The notes under the pieces are model-generated. The model worked only from the letters and a program-made list of their open reading frames with translations, was not told where the DNA came from and did not search any database. From positions 1 to 61,268 of the forward strand of contig CAZPHN010000012.1 of NCBI GenBank assembly GCA_964586765.1: 61,268 bases of DNA, in the 5' to 3' direction. The translations under genes and the position numbers were made by a program. Of this stretch, positions 8,908-18,165 are shown piece after piece; position 1 is the stretch's first letter; every line of letters starts with the position of its first letter. Source of the stretch: UBA3263 sp964586765 (GTDB lineage Bacteria > Bacteroidota > Bacteroidia > Bacteroidales > Muribaculaceae).

Positions 8908-9540
8908 ATGGTTATATTTGTAAGCGGTATTCACACCGATGCCGGTAAAAGTTACGCAACCGGATGGCTTGCCCGCAAACTTGCTGAAGAGGGTAAGCGC
9001 GTAATAACTCAGAAATTTATCCAGACCGGCAACGTAGGGCGGTCAGAGGATATTGACGTTCACCGCCGCCTGATGGGCTGCGGCGAACTCCCCGAGGACA
9101 GAGAGGGACTGACCGCGCCGCAGATTTTCTCATATCCCTGTTCGCCTCAGCTTGCTGCCGAGATAGATGGTCGGGCTATTGACTTCGAGGCTATTGACCG
9201 CGCCATGGAGACACTTGACAGCCGTTATGACGTTGTGCTGCTTGAGGGTGCGGGAGGTCTGATGGTTCCGCTGACAGATGATTTCTGGACCATCGACTAT
9301 ATTGCGTCGCGCGGACTGCCCGTATCGCTCGTTACCAACGGCTCGCTCGGCTCAATCAACCACACGCTGCTCTCGCTCGAAGCTCTTGAGCGTCGCGCCA
9401 TACCGCTCCACTCCGTAATCTACAACGCCCACTTTGACAGCAAGGACGCCAAAATCGGTGCCGACACCCTCGGCTTCATCCGCCGCTACCTCTCTCGCCG
9501 CCACCCCTCGGTTCCTCTCCTTGTCTGCCCCTCCCTCTAA
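8908..9540 (+). CDS. bioD: Dethiobiotin synthetase
   Basis: BioD closes the ureido ring of dethiobiotin from diaminopelargonate, CO2 and ATP (EC 6.3.3.3). The 210-aa protein has the P-loop GIHTDAGKS at residues 7-15 and the EGAGGLMVPL motif typical of the family. It sits 8 bp behind the bioGC fusion and is the last gene of the operon. Biotin synthase (bioB) is not in this window. Confidence 0.96.
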   Translation: MVIFVSGIHTDAGKSYATGWLARKLAEEGKRVITQKFIQTGNVGRSEDIDVHRRLMGCGELPEDREGLTAPQIFSYPCSPQLAAEIDGRAIDFEAIDRAMETLDSRYDVVLLEGAGGLMVPLTDDFWTIDYIASRGLPVSLVTNGSLGSINHTLLSLEALERRAIPLHSVIYNAHFDSKDAKIGADTLGFIRRYLSRRHPSVPLLVCPSL

Positions 9541-9623
9541 TCATTCGATTTAGGAGCTTTTTAAATATTTGAATAAAAAGTAGTTGCAAAAATTGGGGGG
9601 TGAAATTTTTCGTATATTTGCGC

Positions 9624-12545
9624 ATGCGAAATACGAAAGGATTTATAATTATCGTGGGATTTCTGACATTACTGATGTCTGGAATCTGCAAAGCGGAAGA
9701 TACGAGGTTTGTTGTGTCTTTCGACGTAAAAAATGCTGTTACTCATCATGCGCCGGATTATATAAGATGTCATGTCCAGCAGTTTGATGATGATGAGGGG
9801 CGGTGGGTTTTCGCTGATATTCCGGTGGAATATATCAACGGGATAATCACGGCTACGTTTGACCATAAGCCTCAAAACGGCAAATATCGCGTTTATGTCA
9901 GGAAAATGCTGACCAATCGTGACGGAGGTAAAAGTGGTTATGACAATCGGTATGAAACCGGATATGTTTCGATTGATGTTCCGCAAGAGGCAGAATCGGA
10001 ATATCAATTGCCGACATTTTATATAACCCTTAAGCAACCTAAGGAAAGAGAATTGGATCTTCAAGAGGTAACAGTTACAGCGACGAAGGTGAAGTTTTAT
10101 TATAAAGGGGATACGTTGGTATATAACGCTGATGCTTTTTTGCTTGCTGACGGGTCGATGCTGGATGATATTCTAAAGCAGATGCCCGGAGTGGAGATGA
10201 AGGCTAATGGGGTGATTTTATGTAACGGCAGGAGGATACAGAGTTTGCTCCTTAATGGCAAAGATGTATTTAACGGTAAGTTTGGCGAAATGCTTGATAA
10301 TTTGCCGGCTTATACAGTTAAAGATATTGCTGTATATGATAAAAAGGGGCGAGTAAGTGAAATGATGGGTATTCAGACGGGTGATGCAAGCTATGTCATG
10401 GACGTCAGACTGAAGCGAGATTATGCTCATGGATTGATGACAAATGTAGATGTCGGTTATGGCACCGAGAATAGATATCTTGCAAAGCTATTCGCTTTAT
10501 GGTTTTCTGATAATGTAACAATCTCGGCTAATGCTGTAGCCAACAATTTGTCTGATAATCGCAATCCTGCTGAGAAAGATGATTTATGGTCTTCATCTCA
10601 AATGTCAAATGGTTTGTTTTCCACCCATAGCGGGGGAATAAATTATGTTGCAAAAGGCGATGAAGACAAATGGGAAATTAAAGGCTCCGTCGACCTGAGT
10701 CATAATGAAAATATTGACCGTCAGACATCCTCAACTGAGTATTTTAATGGAGGGGGTAGTAACAGCACATTCACATATTCCGTTAATGATATGAATATGC
10801 AAAAGTTGCGGGTTAACACAAACCATGAATTCCTTTATAATATCAGTAAGGTCGGCGTCATTAAGGTTAAGCCTCGCTTCTACTATAACCGAAACAAGAA
10901 GCGTTCAGACAATTTGAGGGCATCATTCCATAAAGAAGTTGAGAATTGGAATCCTGACTCGCTTGAAAATCTTTATTCTCCGTTTTCAACGCTTACGGAT
11001 GATGTCATTAACCGACTTAGGGAAGAGAGACTAAACGAGTGGAATGGATTCTCAGGAGCCGTCGATTTTTCCGGATATTGGAATCTTAACTCATCAGGTC
11101 AGAAAAATATGCTGATGACTCAGGTGTTTGCAAACTATACATCTAATACCGAGAACGAGTTTAATCGCTATGCTTTGAATTTTGGAGCTTACCCTTTGCC
11201 GGATGAAGTATCACATATGTTTTATCAAGACTCACCGGATTATAACTTAGAAGCGATAGGCAAACTGGAATTTACACATTACTTTAAACTGTGGTCATTG
11301 CGCTTGCCGATTGCTTACAAATTTCATTTCACGGAAGATAAGAAAGATTCAAGAGCTTATAACCTTGAGCAACTTGCGGAATATAGTTATCAGCATTATC
11401 CTTTGGAGTTCCGACCCGATGAGGATGCCTTGAACGGGTTGCTTAATCCGTTGCAAAGTTATACGACACTTGGTCGTGCATGGGTTCATTCACTTGATTA
11501 TTATTGCGATAATCTGAGTCGGATATATCTTCCGGGTTTTTCCGAACATTATATATCCTTTACTCTAAGTGGCGGTTTTAGTTTCGTAAATCAGGCGTTT
11601 GAATATCTTCGTGAGCATAGAGAGTATTACAAAAGGAACGATTACACTTATAATGTTTCATTACATACAGCATTGCGAACAAATAAAATCAATGCATGGG
11701 AATACACGATGTTACTGCAAAGTCAAAGTGGATATCCGAATCTGAATGTAATAGCGTCGCTGCCAAGCCGCGATCCGCTGGAAATACAAGCCGGTGCATC
11801 TTCTCTTAAACTAACTCATAGTCATAATTTGACGTTGGGATCACAGTATAAAGGCAGTGGTTCGCGTTCTCACAGGTTGCATTTGAGTGCATCTTATGCG
11901 ACAGCACCGTTCTATACAAGATTTGATATAAACCAAGCAACGGGTATTCAAACCATAACAAGGGCAAACGGTAAATTCCGGCTCGATTCTCGCCTTGGAT
12001 ATAGTTTTTCTATGCCGCTGCGCTATAATAGTCCGTTTACAATCAGCAACTCGCTTTCAACTGAATATCAGCGCGAAATCCTTAATATCGGTTATACATC
12101 CGGATCAATTGTTGATAACCTGAAGTTTAGCTATCAAGGTAAAACACTGCGTCTTTCTGCTTTTGCCGACGGGCAGGCATCAATATATGATTATGGCTCC
12201 CAATTGGAAAAATTGCGAACTCTCCAGTTAAAGTATGGTCTTGACGGCTTGGTCAAATTGCCTAAAGGTTGGGATATATCAACGGACTTGACTTTTTTTA
12301 CACGTCGCGGATTCATGAACTCAGCTTATAACACTACCGAATCAGTTTGGAATCTTCACGCAAGCAAATCGCTTCTAAAAGGCTCCCTGATTGTTGCTTT
12401 AGACGCATATGACATTCTACGGCAGGTATCCCACGTAACGTATATCCTTACTCCACAATTACGTGCTGAGACTAATAGAAACGGGGTTCCCGCTTACTTC
12501 CTTCTGCATCTTCGCTACCACTTTCACAAAACGCCTAAACGCTAA
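9624..12545 (+). CDS. Outer-membrane beta-barrel protein, TonB-dependent receptor-like
   Basis: The protein has about 973 aa, an N-terminal signal peptide, an unassigned beta-rich segment, and then a plug-like region (LQEVTVTATKVKFYYKGDTL, MLDDILKQMPGVEMKANG, INGK-like LLNGKDVF). A long barrel follows with alternating aromatic strands ending in HLRYHFHKTPKR. It belongs to the Bacteroidetes TonB-receptor-like barrels without an adjacent SusD, so a carbohydrate role is not supported. ATG 9624 is preferred because it gives a clean signal peptide (RNTKGFIIIVGFLTLLMSG). A GTG at 9600 would add eight residues. A TATATTTG at 9613-9620 would place transcription at this ATG, so either the transcript is nearly leaderless or that box is fortuitous. 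Confidence 0.75.
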   Translation: MRNTKGFIIIVGFLTLLMSGICKAEDTRFVVSFDVKNAVTHHAPDYIRCHVQQFDDDEGRWVFADIPVEYINGIITATFDHKPQNGKYRVYVRKMLTNRDGGKSGYDNRYETGYVSIDVPQEAESEYQLPTFYITLKQPKERELDLQEVTVTATKVKFYYKGDTLVYNADAFLLADGSMLDDILKQMPGVEMKANGVILCNGRRIQSLLLNGKDVFNGKFGEMLDNLPAYTVKDIAVYDKKGRVSEMMGIQTGDASYVMDVRLKRDYAHGLMTNVDVGYGTENRYLAKLFALWFSDNVTISANAVANNLSDNRNPAEKDDLWSSSQMSNGLFSTHSGGINYVAKGDEDKWEIKGSVDLSHNENIDRQTSSTEYFNGGGSNSTFTYSVNDMNMQKLRVNTNHEFLYNISKVGVIKVKPRFYYNRNKKRSDNLRASFHKEVENWNPDSLENLYSPFSTLTDDVINRLREERLNEWNGFSGAVDFSGYWNLNSSGQKNMLMTQVFANYTSNTENEFNRYALNFGAYPLPDEVSHMFYQDSPDYNLEAIGKLEFTHYFKLWSLRLPIAYKFHFTEDKKDSRAYNLEQLAEYSYQHYPLEFRPDEDALNGLLNPLQSYTTLGRAWVHSLDYYCDNLSRIYLPGFSEHYISFTLSGGFSFVNQAFEYLREHREYYKRNDYTYNVSLHTALRTNKINAWEYTMLLQSQSGYPNLNVIASLPSRDPLEIQAGASSLKLTHSHNLTLGSQYKGSGSRSHRLHLSASYATAPFYTRFDINQATGIQTITRANGKFRLDSRLGYSFSMPLRYNSPFTISNSLSTEYQREILNIGYTSGSIVDNLKFSYQGKTLRLSAFADGQASIYDYGSQLEKLRTLQLKYGLDGLVKLPKGWDISTDLTFFTRRGFMNSAYNTTESVWNLHASKSLLKGSLIVALDAYDILRQVSHVTYILTPQLRAETNRNGVPAYFLLHLRYHFHKTPKR

Positions 12546-12547
12546 GT

Positions 12548-12593
12548 GAACGGGACTGTCTTCACTTGTTAGACAGACCCCGTTTGTGATTTT
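12548..12593 (+). terminator. Probable terminator of the barrel gene
   Basis: AACGGG (12549-12554) and TGTCT pair with AGACA and CCCGTT (12579-12584) around a small internal loop, followed by a weak GATTTT tail. Confidence 0.5.
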
Positions 12594-12609
12594 AAGACTC
12601 TGAGCGTCT

Positions 12610-12629
12610 GGTATGCGAGGACGCATACC
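12610..12629. other. Short perfect hairpin between convergent genes
   Basis: GGTATGCG and CGCATACC are perfect 8-bp arms around AGGA. There is no T-run on either side, so it may be part of the termination region between the convergent barrel and TetR genes, or a minor palindromic repeat. Confidence 0.4.
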
Positions 12630-12647
12630 GGCTCCCAAGGTTTGCGT

Positions 12648-13274
12648 TTATTTGTGGAGGGTGGAAAAGACTAATTTTACGAGTTGGGAGACGGTTGTCC
12701 GCAGAATTTCGATATCTTTGGGGTCGTTATAATCTAATCCGCAAAAAGATGAACGGTCGCGATGAAGGAGCAGATAATATATTCCTGCAATCATGATTGA
12801 GGAAAATGCAGCAATGTTAATCGGGCTTTCTCCGTCGCGGAACATTTTCTTGTATTTCTGAACCAGTTGCATGTTGTGGAGTTCGCGCGTTAGAGCAGCT
12901 CGCTCAGTGACAGGATTGTCCGATGCTATTTCCCATCGGAGGACTTCCAGCATTATTTTGTCGTCAAGGAGTTCCGTGATCAGTCCATCTAATATTTTGG
13001 TGCAATTTTTTTCAGAAGGGACACTCGGTTCTTCTACTTGCTTGGCTAAAGCCTCAGTCAGCCAGTAATCATATTTTTTGATAAATTCGCCATAGAAATC
13101 TTCTAAGTTCTGATATCGGTTGTAGAACACTACCGGTTCAATATCAGCTGTGCGGGTTATTTCCGTGAGTTGCACATCGAGGAATCCTTTCTTGGAAATC
13201 AGTTCGTGAGCAGCGGTATTGATGCGGTTCTCAATGTCTGCCTTAGTTCTGCGGGGGCGTCTTTTTCCTGCCAT
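12648..13274 (-). CDS. TetR/AcrR family transcriptional regulator
   Basis: The 208-aa protein opens with a basic tail (MAGKRRPRRTKADIENR) and a TetR-type helix-turn-helix (about residues 12-62, AAHELISKKGF to VVFYNRYQNLEDFYGEF). A helical ligand-binding domain with no recognisable effector signature follows. It is divergent from the TPR/HTH regulator at 13458 and convergent with the barrel gene. The target is unknown; divergent transcription suggests autoregulation and possibly control of the 13458 operon. Confidence 0.85.
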   Translation of the reverse strand: MAGKRRPRRTKADIENRINTAAHELISKKGFLDVQLTEITRTADIEPVVFYNRYQNLEDFYGEFIKKYDYWLTEALAKQVEEPSVPSEKNCTKILDGLITELLDDKIMLEVLRWEIASDNPVTERAALTRELHNMQLVQKYKKMFRDGESPINIAAFSSIMIAGIYYLLLHRDRSSFCGLDYNDPKDIEILRTTVSQLVKLVFSTLHK

Positions 13275-13309
13275 ATTTATAATAAATCAGAATGGTTCTT
13301 ATTTTACTG

Positions 13310-13343
13310 CAAATGTACGCTTTATTTTTATAAATCCGGCAAA
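13310..13343 (-). promoter_or_regulatory. Promoter of the TetR gene
   Basis: On the minus strand, TTTG (13343-13340), a 22-bp gap and TACATTTG (13317-13310) resemble the Bacteroidetes consensus with slightly long spacing. Confidence 0.55.
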
Positions 13344-13382
13344 AAAAACGCAAGTTTTTTATATGTTTCTTGAACGTATTCT

Positions 13383-13413
13383 TTTGGAATGTGATTTTTT
13401 CTTCGTATCTTCG
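13383..13413 (+). promoter_or_regulatory. Promoter of the TPR/HTH regulator
   Basis: TTTG (13383-13386), a 19-bp gap and TATCTTCG (13406-13413, a common variant of TAnnTTTG) lie about 45 bp before the ATG at 13458 and within 70 bp of the divergent TetR promoter. Confidence 0.6.
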
Positions 13414-13457
13414 CATTTGCAATCAGGGATTGTAAGATCCCGGATTGGGTAAGTATT

Positions 13458-15146
13458 ATGCGAAAACTTTTAGTTCTTATAGTTTTAACGGCGAGTGTGT
13501 TGTGTGGCTGCCACCGCAATCCGGTATGGCAGACGCTTGACATGGCTGAGTCATTGATGGAGGAGCATCCGGATTCCGCCCTGACGATATTAAGCGTGGT
13601 TGACGGGAAAAGGCTGACGGGCGAGGCTCAGGCGCGTCATGCGCTGCTGTTGTCGCAGGCTTATGACAAGAATTATATCGACCTGACCAATGACTCGCTG
13701 ATATCTATTGCCGTGGATTTCTACTCCCGCTCCGATGACCGCCGCCACAGAATGATGGCATATTATTACCAATCGGTAATATATCTCAACGGAAGACATT
13801 TAGAATCAAGCTTGCGTAGCGCATTGAAGGCCCTCGATATAGCCAAGGAGCTTAACGACCTGATATATCTTTCGCGTACTGAAGCAATAATCGGACGGTT
13901 ATATTATTTTACTTATAATTTTCAGAATGCATATGAATGGGAACTAAAATCCTTGGAACACACGAAGCTTGCAGGATTGGATCAGTGGCTCCCTTTAATG
14001 TATGAAAATATTGGAAAAGATTTGCAAAATTTACAATATTTCCGGGAGTCGATAGAGTATCTTGATTCAGCCTCCATGTATAGCGAGACACCGGTTCTTG
14101 ATGTTCTTGCAGCTCAATATGTTTCTTATTATTTCCTTAATAATCTTTCAGCGGCGGACTCCATATATAATGAAATTATTCATGCCGGCTTCCAACTACC
14201 AATCGGTGTTATCAACGGAATTGCCAGAATACACCCCGAGGACGCATTAAATTTATTCAATGAATATGCCCAAAAGAACAATATGCCTTTAGAGGCATTG
14301 GATACTGACATGACAATAGCCATCGCTTATATTCAGCAGGGAGACATTGATTCTGCGCTTCAATATATTGATCGGTTTATTACCAGCCAAAACGATATTT
14401 ACAGCGATATGGGAGCCAATATACTGGATACGGTCCGACACGAACATGATATCGAAATCATCCATGAACAAGCCGAAAAAGCCCGCTATTATCGCAAAGT
14501 TTTGCTTATAAGCCTACTCATATCATCCTTAGTAATCACACTTGCCATTCTGATTATAACCCAGTTTCGGAACAGGCAGAAAACGCGACGTCTGCAACTG
14601 GAGCGGAATTTAGCTATTCTTGAAAGCGAATATAAATTCATTAAATCTCAGTTAGAACATTCAAAAGATAAAATTTCAGAGAAACAAAAGCGCATTGTAT
14701 CTCTCGAAGAAGAGGTCTATGGTCTATACTATCTTCGCAGATTAAGTTATAAAACCTTCCTAAATCAATTCTCATGGATTGACAAATTAGGTACAAGGTA
14801 TATCCGCGAGAAAAAAATAACCACAAACGGGGAAAAGACATTCTATGATTTTGTAGCTAAAGAAATCTCAAAGCAATTTTCTAAAAACCGATTCATCGAT
14901 GAGCTATCAGATATGATTGCGCAATATGATGAAACAATTTTGACGGAGATTAAGCAAATGTCCCTCATCAAGTCAGAACAGGAGGTACTGATTTGTTTTA
15001 TGTGCGGCATATCGCCCGCTGTAATTGCAATATTATTAAATAAGAGCACAAGGGCTATATATAATCTTAAAGTACGCATTAAAGAAAAGCTGACGCGCAT
15101 AGACTCGCCAACATCACATAAGATTATTGAAATGATTAAAAATTAA
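13458..15146 (+). CDS. Membrane-spanning TPR lipoprotein with C-terminal LuxR-like HTH
   Basis: The 562-aa protein has a lipoprotein signal (lipobox LCGC, Cys18) and a periplasmic TPR-like helical solenoid (about residues 20-340). A membrane segment near residues 348-369 (VLLISLLISSLVITLAILII) leads into a cytoplasmic coiled coil (EKQKRIVSLEEEV). The C-terminal domain (about 505-550, EQEVLICFMCGISPAVIAIL then STRAIYNLKVRIKEKL) resembles the helix-turn-helix of LuxR-type regulators. The layout matches Bacteroidetes one-component regulators (DUF6377-like) that sense in the periplasm and bind DNA in the cytoplasm. The small secreted protein and transglutaminase downstream are plausible targets; this is inference. 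DNA binding is not proven by sequence alone. Confidence 0.7.
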   Translation: MRKLLVLIVLTASVLCGCHRNPVWQTLDMAESLMEEHPDSALTILSVVDGKRLTGEAQARHALLLSQAYDKNYIDLTNDSLISIAVDFYSRSDDRRHRMMAYYYQSVIYLNGRHLESSLRSALKALDIAKELNDLIYLSRTEAIIGRLYYFTYNFQNAYEWELKSLEHTKLAGLDQWLPLMYENIGKDLQNLQYFRESIEYLDSASMYSETPVLDVLAAQYVSYYFLNNLSAADSIYNEIIHAGFQLPIGVINGIARIHPEDALNLFNEYAQKNNMPLEALDTDMTIAIAYIQQGDIDSALQYIDRFITSQNDIYSDMGANILDTVRHEHDIEIIHEQAEKARYYRKVLLISLLISSLVITLAILIITQFRNRQKTRRLQLERNLAILESEYKFIKSQLEHSKDKISEKQKRIVSLEEEVYGLYYLRRLSYKTFLNQFSWIDKLGTRYIREKKITTNGEKTFYDFVAKEISKQFSKNRFIDELSDMIAQYDETILTEIKQMSLIKSEQEVLICFMCGISPAVIAILLNKSTRAIYNLKVRIKEKLTRIDSPTSHKIIEMIKN

Positions 15147-15261
15147 GAGGCGGTGGCCTACACTTGACGCATTTTTACCCCCGCAAAACCGCAGTGGTAA
15201 AAATAAATTTTAATCATATCTGATTTCCAGTAAATTACAAAATATTTCGGTAAACGAAAAA

Positions 15262-15294
15262 TTTGCACTATGCCTAGTATTGGACGTAACTTTG
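15262..15294 (+). promoter_or_regulatory. Promoter of the 15328 gene
   Basis: TTTG (15262-15265), a 21-bp gap and TAACTTTG (15287-15294) lie about 33 bp before the ATG at 15328. The rest of the 15147-15327 gap shows no other clear element. Confidence 0.75.
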
Positions 15295-15327
15295 CACCAA
15301 AATTCAAAACATTATTAATTCCGAAAT

Positions 15328-15708
15328 ATGAAACAGCCAATCATTGCCCTTGCGCTCCTCCTCACCTCTGCCATACCATGTGTGGCAGACCAAGATAATT
15401 CAGGAACATCAACCAATACCAAGCATGTTACTCTCCGCAGATGGGACATAGAGCCGTGCAAGCGTCCGCGTGTTCCCGCCAAGCCTATATATGGCGAATT
15501 CGCAAATCAAATGCTCTACTTGTATCTTGAGGAAACCTCGGAGAGCTCTTACGTCCTGACCATTTCTAAGGATGACACCACGGTTGAGAACGTAACCCTC
15601 TCGGCGGCTGAACTCATCGGCGGCTACACCGTCAGCGCATCCGCTCCGTTTACTGTTGAGCTGACAACCGAAAGCAATGTAACCTACGTTGGCGAAGTAG
15701 GCGAATAA
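15328..15708 (+). CDS. Small secreted protein, DUF3244-like
   Basis: The 126-aa protein has a signal peptide (MKQPIIALALLLTSAIPCVA) and a short beta-rich mature domain (PIYGEFANQMLYLYLEE, then SYVLTISKDDTTVENVTL and TVELTTESNVTYVGEVGE). The size and strand pattern resemble the small DUF3244 Ig-like secreted proteins of Bacteroidales, but no diagnostic residue settles this. It has its own strong promoter and lies 20 bp before the transglutaminase lipoprotein gene, so the two are probably co-transcribed. Confidence 0.6.
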   Translation: MKQPIIALALLLTSAIPCVADQDNSGTSTNTKHVTLRRWDIEPCKRPRVPAKPIYGEFANQMLYLYLEETSESSYVLTISKDDTTVENVTLSAAELIGGYTVSASAPFTVELTTESNVTYVGEVGE

Positions 15709-15728
15709 CCCACGTATTAAAGCCAGTC

Positions 15729-17521
15729 ATGATTCTAAGGAGACTATCTGCGATTATGTTTATTCCGATGTTGCTGATGTCGGGGTGTAAACAGGCGTAT
15801 GATTTTATCCCGGATAGTGCTGGCGATAATAAAACGGCTCTTATTAGGGTTTTGGATTCTTATCGGCAAGATCCGGACCTAATAAGTATAATGCAGCCGA
15901 GTTTCTTATCCGGCATATGGGGTGGCATATATCACATGAACGTGTTGGAGCATATCCCGATGCCGCGATATTGACCGCCGAATTTTTGAAAGAGCATATT
16001 GACCACGCGTTCGAGCAGTGGCAGAATTCCACCTATGCCCAAGGTTTGAGCTTTGAAGAGTTTTGTGAATACCTGTTGCCATATTGCGCAGTGGGTGGCT
16101 ATGGCAATAACGTAACGTCCAAGGAACGACATGATTGGGTAGTGAAAAATATTGCTTTTCCCGATTCCCTGACGAACTTGAAGGAACTGATATGGCATTA
16201 TAATAATACCGTTCTAAAAATAAGAGCGAAAGGAGGAAAAGGACATCAGTATAGCCACGATGGTCTGAACGATTTATACTATGAAGATTTTGTGGATTGC
16301 CGCGACAAGGCGGTGCAGACCTGCTTGAATTTAAGGGCAATTGGAATACCATGTGTGGTAGAACACACAATAGGTTATCGGACTCTCAGGGCGCATCATT
16401 ATTATTGTGCGGTTTGGGATACTGAGAAACAGGAATGGCTGCGGTTTCATGGAGAGGGCATAAAGTATTATCCCGGAGATGATGACTGGACCTCAGCCGA
16501 GTTGCTCAATATTTATCGCGAAACATACGCACCGCAGCCTGATACGCCATATAATTATTGTGCCGATGATTTCAAGCCATATCGCTTTGAATCACCATGT
16601 CAGGTTGATGTTACCCATCATACTGTTGACATTGAGCTTGAGGCGGAGACAAGTGTGGAAGGATGTGTGCCCTACTTGTCTACATTCCATAGGACCGCAA
16701 AGGGCTCAGGTTTACAACCGTTTACATATGGTCACATAGAGGGCGACAAACTCGTTTTCAATCATGTTGTTCCCACGGTATGGTATGTAGTTACGATATA
16801 TCCCGAGGGGAGGGAGCAGATTGTAAGTCGTCCGTTTTGGGTTAATGAAACTGAGGATGGACGCGGCTATATAACGTATGCCGATTTTGAATCGCCCACA
16901 AATGAGGTCGAAGATATTGTCCTTTTCCGTAAATATCCGGTTAAGGAAAGCCTCGTTGAACGCGCCCGCACTCTTATCGGAACGAAAATCATCGGTTCTA
17001 ACAAGCCGGATTTCACGGACTCGCGAACTTTATGGACATTAGACTCGATGCCCAGTCCCAAAGTTACGAAATATCCGTTTGCCGCCACCGGCAATTATCG
17101 CTATTATCGTTTGATTACAGACGGAGCGTGTGAAGTGTCGGAATTGGAATGGATGGATGATAATGGCAAGTCTATTCCGCCCACCTATCCCGACAATAAA
17201 GCGTATGATGGAGATATGACTACTGCTCCTGTCGATTCGAGTATGATAACTCTCTCATTGCCTGAAAATAAGCGCATAGCGGCAATTAATATGGCACCAA
17301 TCAATGCAGACAATGCCGTAACCCCCGGACACGTTTATCAACTTTACCTATGGAAAGACTACCAAGGCTGGGTTCTTCATTCAACGCAGAAGGCACTTTC
17401 GGACAGCATAAAGTTTTCAGGAGTACCGAAGCGCGCGCTACTTTGGCTCAAAGACACAACGAAGGGACAGGAAGAAATGCCTTTTGAGATTAACGATACA
17501 ACTCAAAAATTTATTTATTGA
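15729..17521 (+). pseudogene. Transglutaminase-like lipoprotein, frameshifted near 15881
   Basis: The first 50 residues (lipobox LMSGC, then KTALIRVLDSYRQDPD) are in one frame. From about base 15881 the homologous continuation NKYNAAEFLIRHMGWHISHE runs in another frame to 17521. Adding one A in CTAATAAG at 15879-15886 would restore a 597-aa protein. The second part has a transglutaminase core with the catalytic cysteine region VDCRDKAVQTCLNLRAIGIP and histidine region LRAHHYYCAVWD, followed by beta-rich C-terminal domains. It would be a periplasmic or surface lipoprotein. The long intact second part suggests a recent mutation, a phase-variable tract or an assembly error rather than old decay. 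Confidence 0.75.
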
Positions 17522-17523
17522 AG

Positions 17524-17650
17524 CATCTATTTGAAATAAACTTAATAACAGCCAAAGACACATTCTACGGCAATTGAGGAAATGCGTCAGTAGGCTCGCA
17601 AATTATTAACAGAAGCCATAAATGCCTATGAAACAAAAGCTCCAAATGAG
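17524..17650 (+). pseudogene. Remnant of an O-antigen-ligase-like gene 3' end
   Basis: Bases 17548-17611 match 21686-21749 in the ligase gene at about 59 of 64 positions, and weaker similarity continues upstream to about 17524. Translated, the fragment reads QPKTHSTAIEEMRQ, a stop, then ARKLLTEA, so it is a decayed copy of the ligase C-terminus with its own ending. It shows that a related cassette once stood, or was duplicated, here. The rest of 17651-17715 is AT-rich and holds only a weak promoter-like TATATTTA. Confidence 0.75.
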
Positions 17651-17715
17651 TGAAACCGCAAACTAATCTATAACATATATTTATCAATATTTATTAATTC
17701 TAAAATAAAAAATCA

Positions 17716-18153
17716 ATGAAATTCAATATTAAATCACATTATGTATATTTGGCTGCTATCGTGATTGTAGGAGCTATTGGTATTAACCTCCATAATCAAG
17801 ATGCAAATAACAATCAGTATAGCGATATAACCTTGGCTAATATTAACGCCCTGATGCAATCGGAAGATGATTCAGAAAAAGGAAACTCAGACCCAGAAAA
17901 AGGAAGCTCAGACCCAGAAAAAGGAAACTCAGACCCAGAAAAGGGAGGCTTGGACACAAATTATACTCGAAACGCCAAGAATTGCGAATTTTATGTTGGT
18001 GCGAATGTCGAAGTAAAGGTTGGTCGTCTCGGTACAGTAAAGGCTGGTGCGGATGGAATAATTTCTGTTCCTGAGCAGGTAACTTGTCTTGCTGGAGGTA
18101 ATGAAACATGTAGACCGGTTGAATGTATTGAAATTCTAGCTTTAATCTTTTAA
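17716..18153 (+). CDS. NVEALA family exported peptide
   Basis: The 145-aa protein starts with a hydrophobic signal (about residues 9-24, VYLAAIVIVGAIGINL) followed by DITLANINALMQSED. This is a variant of the LANVEALA motif that defines NVEALA proteins, which lie next to BF3164 lipoproteins in gut Bacteroidales. A low-complexity SDPEKGN repeat follows, then a small C-terminal domain with four cysteines (NCEF, VTCLAGG, ETCRP, VECIE). NVEALA proteins have no established function; a processed, exported peptide is a common suggestion. It opens the cassette ending with a signal peptidase I. Confidence 0.8.
   Translation: MKFNIKSHYVYLAAIVIVGAIGINLHNQDANNNQYSDITLANINALMQSEDDSEKGNSDPEKGSSDPEKGNSDPEKGGLDTNYTRNAKNCEFYVGANVEVKVGRLGTVKAGADGIISVPEQVTCLAGGNETCRPVECIEILALIF
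17869..17949 (+). repeat. 21-bp tandem repeat inside the NVEALA gene
   Basis: One partial (17869-17886) and three full units (17887-17907, 17908-17928, 17929-17949) encode SDPEKGN/S. Units 2 and 3 differ at one base, so copy number can plausibly change by slippage without losing frame. Confidence 0.9.
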
Positions 18154-18165
18154 TGCAGAGATATC

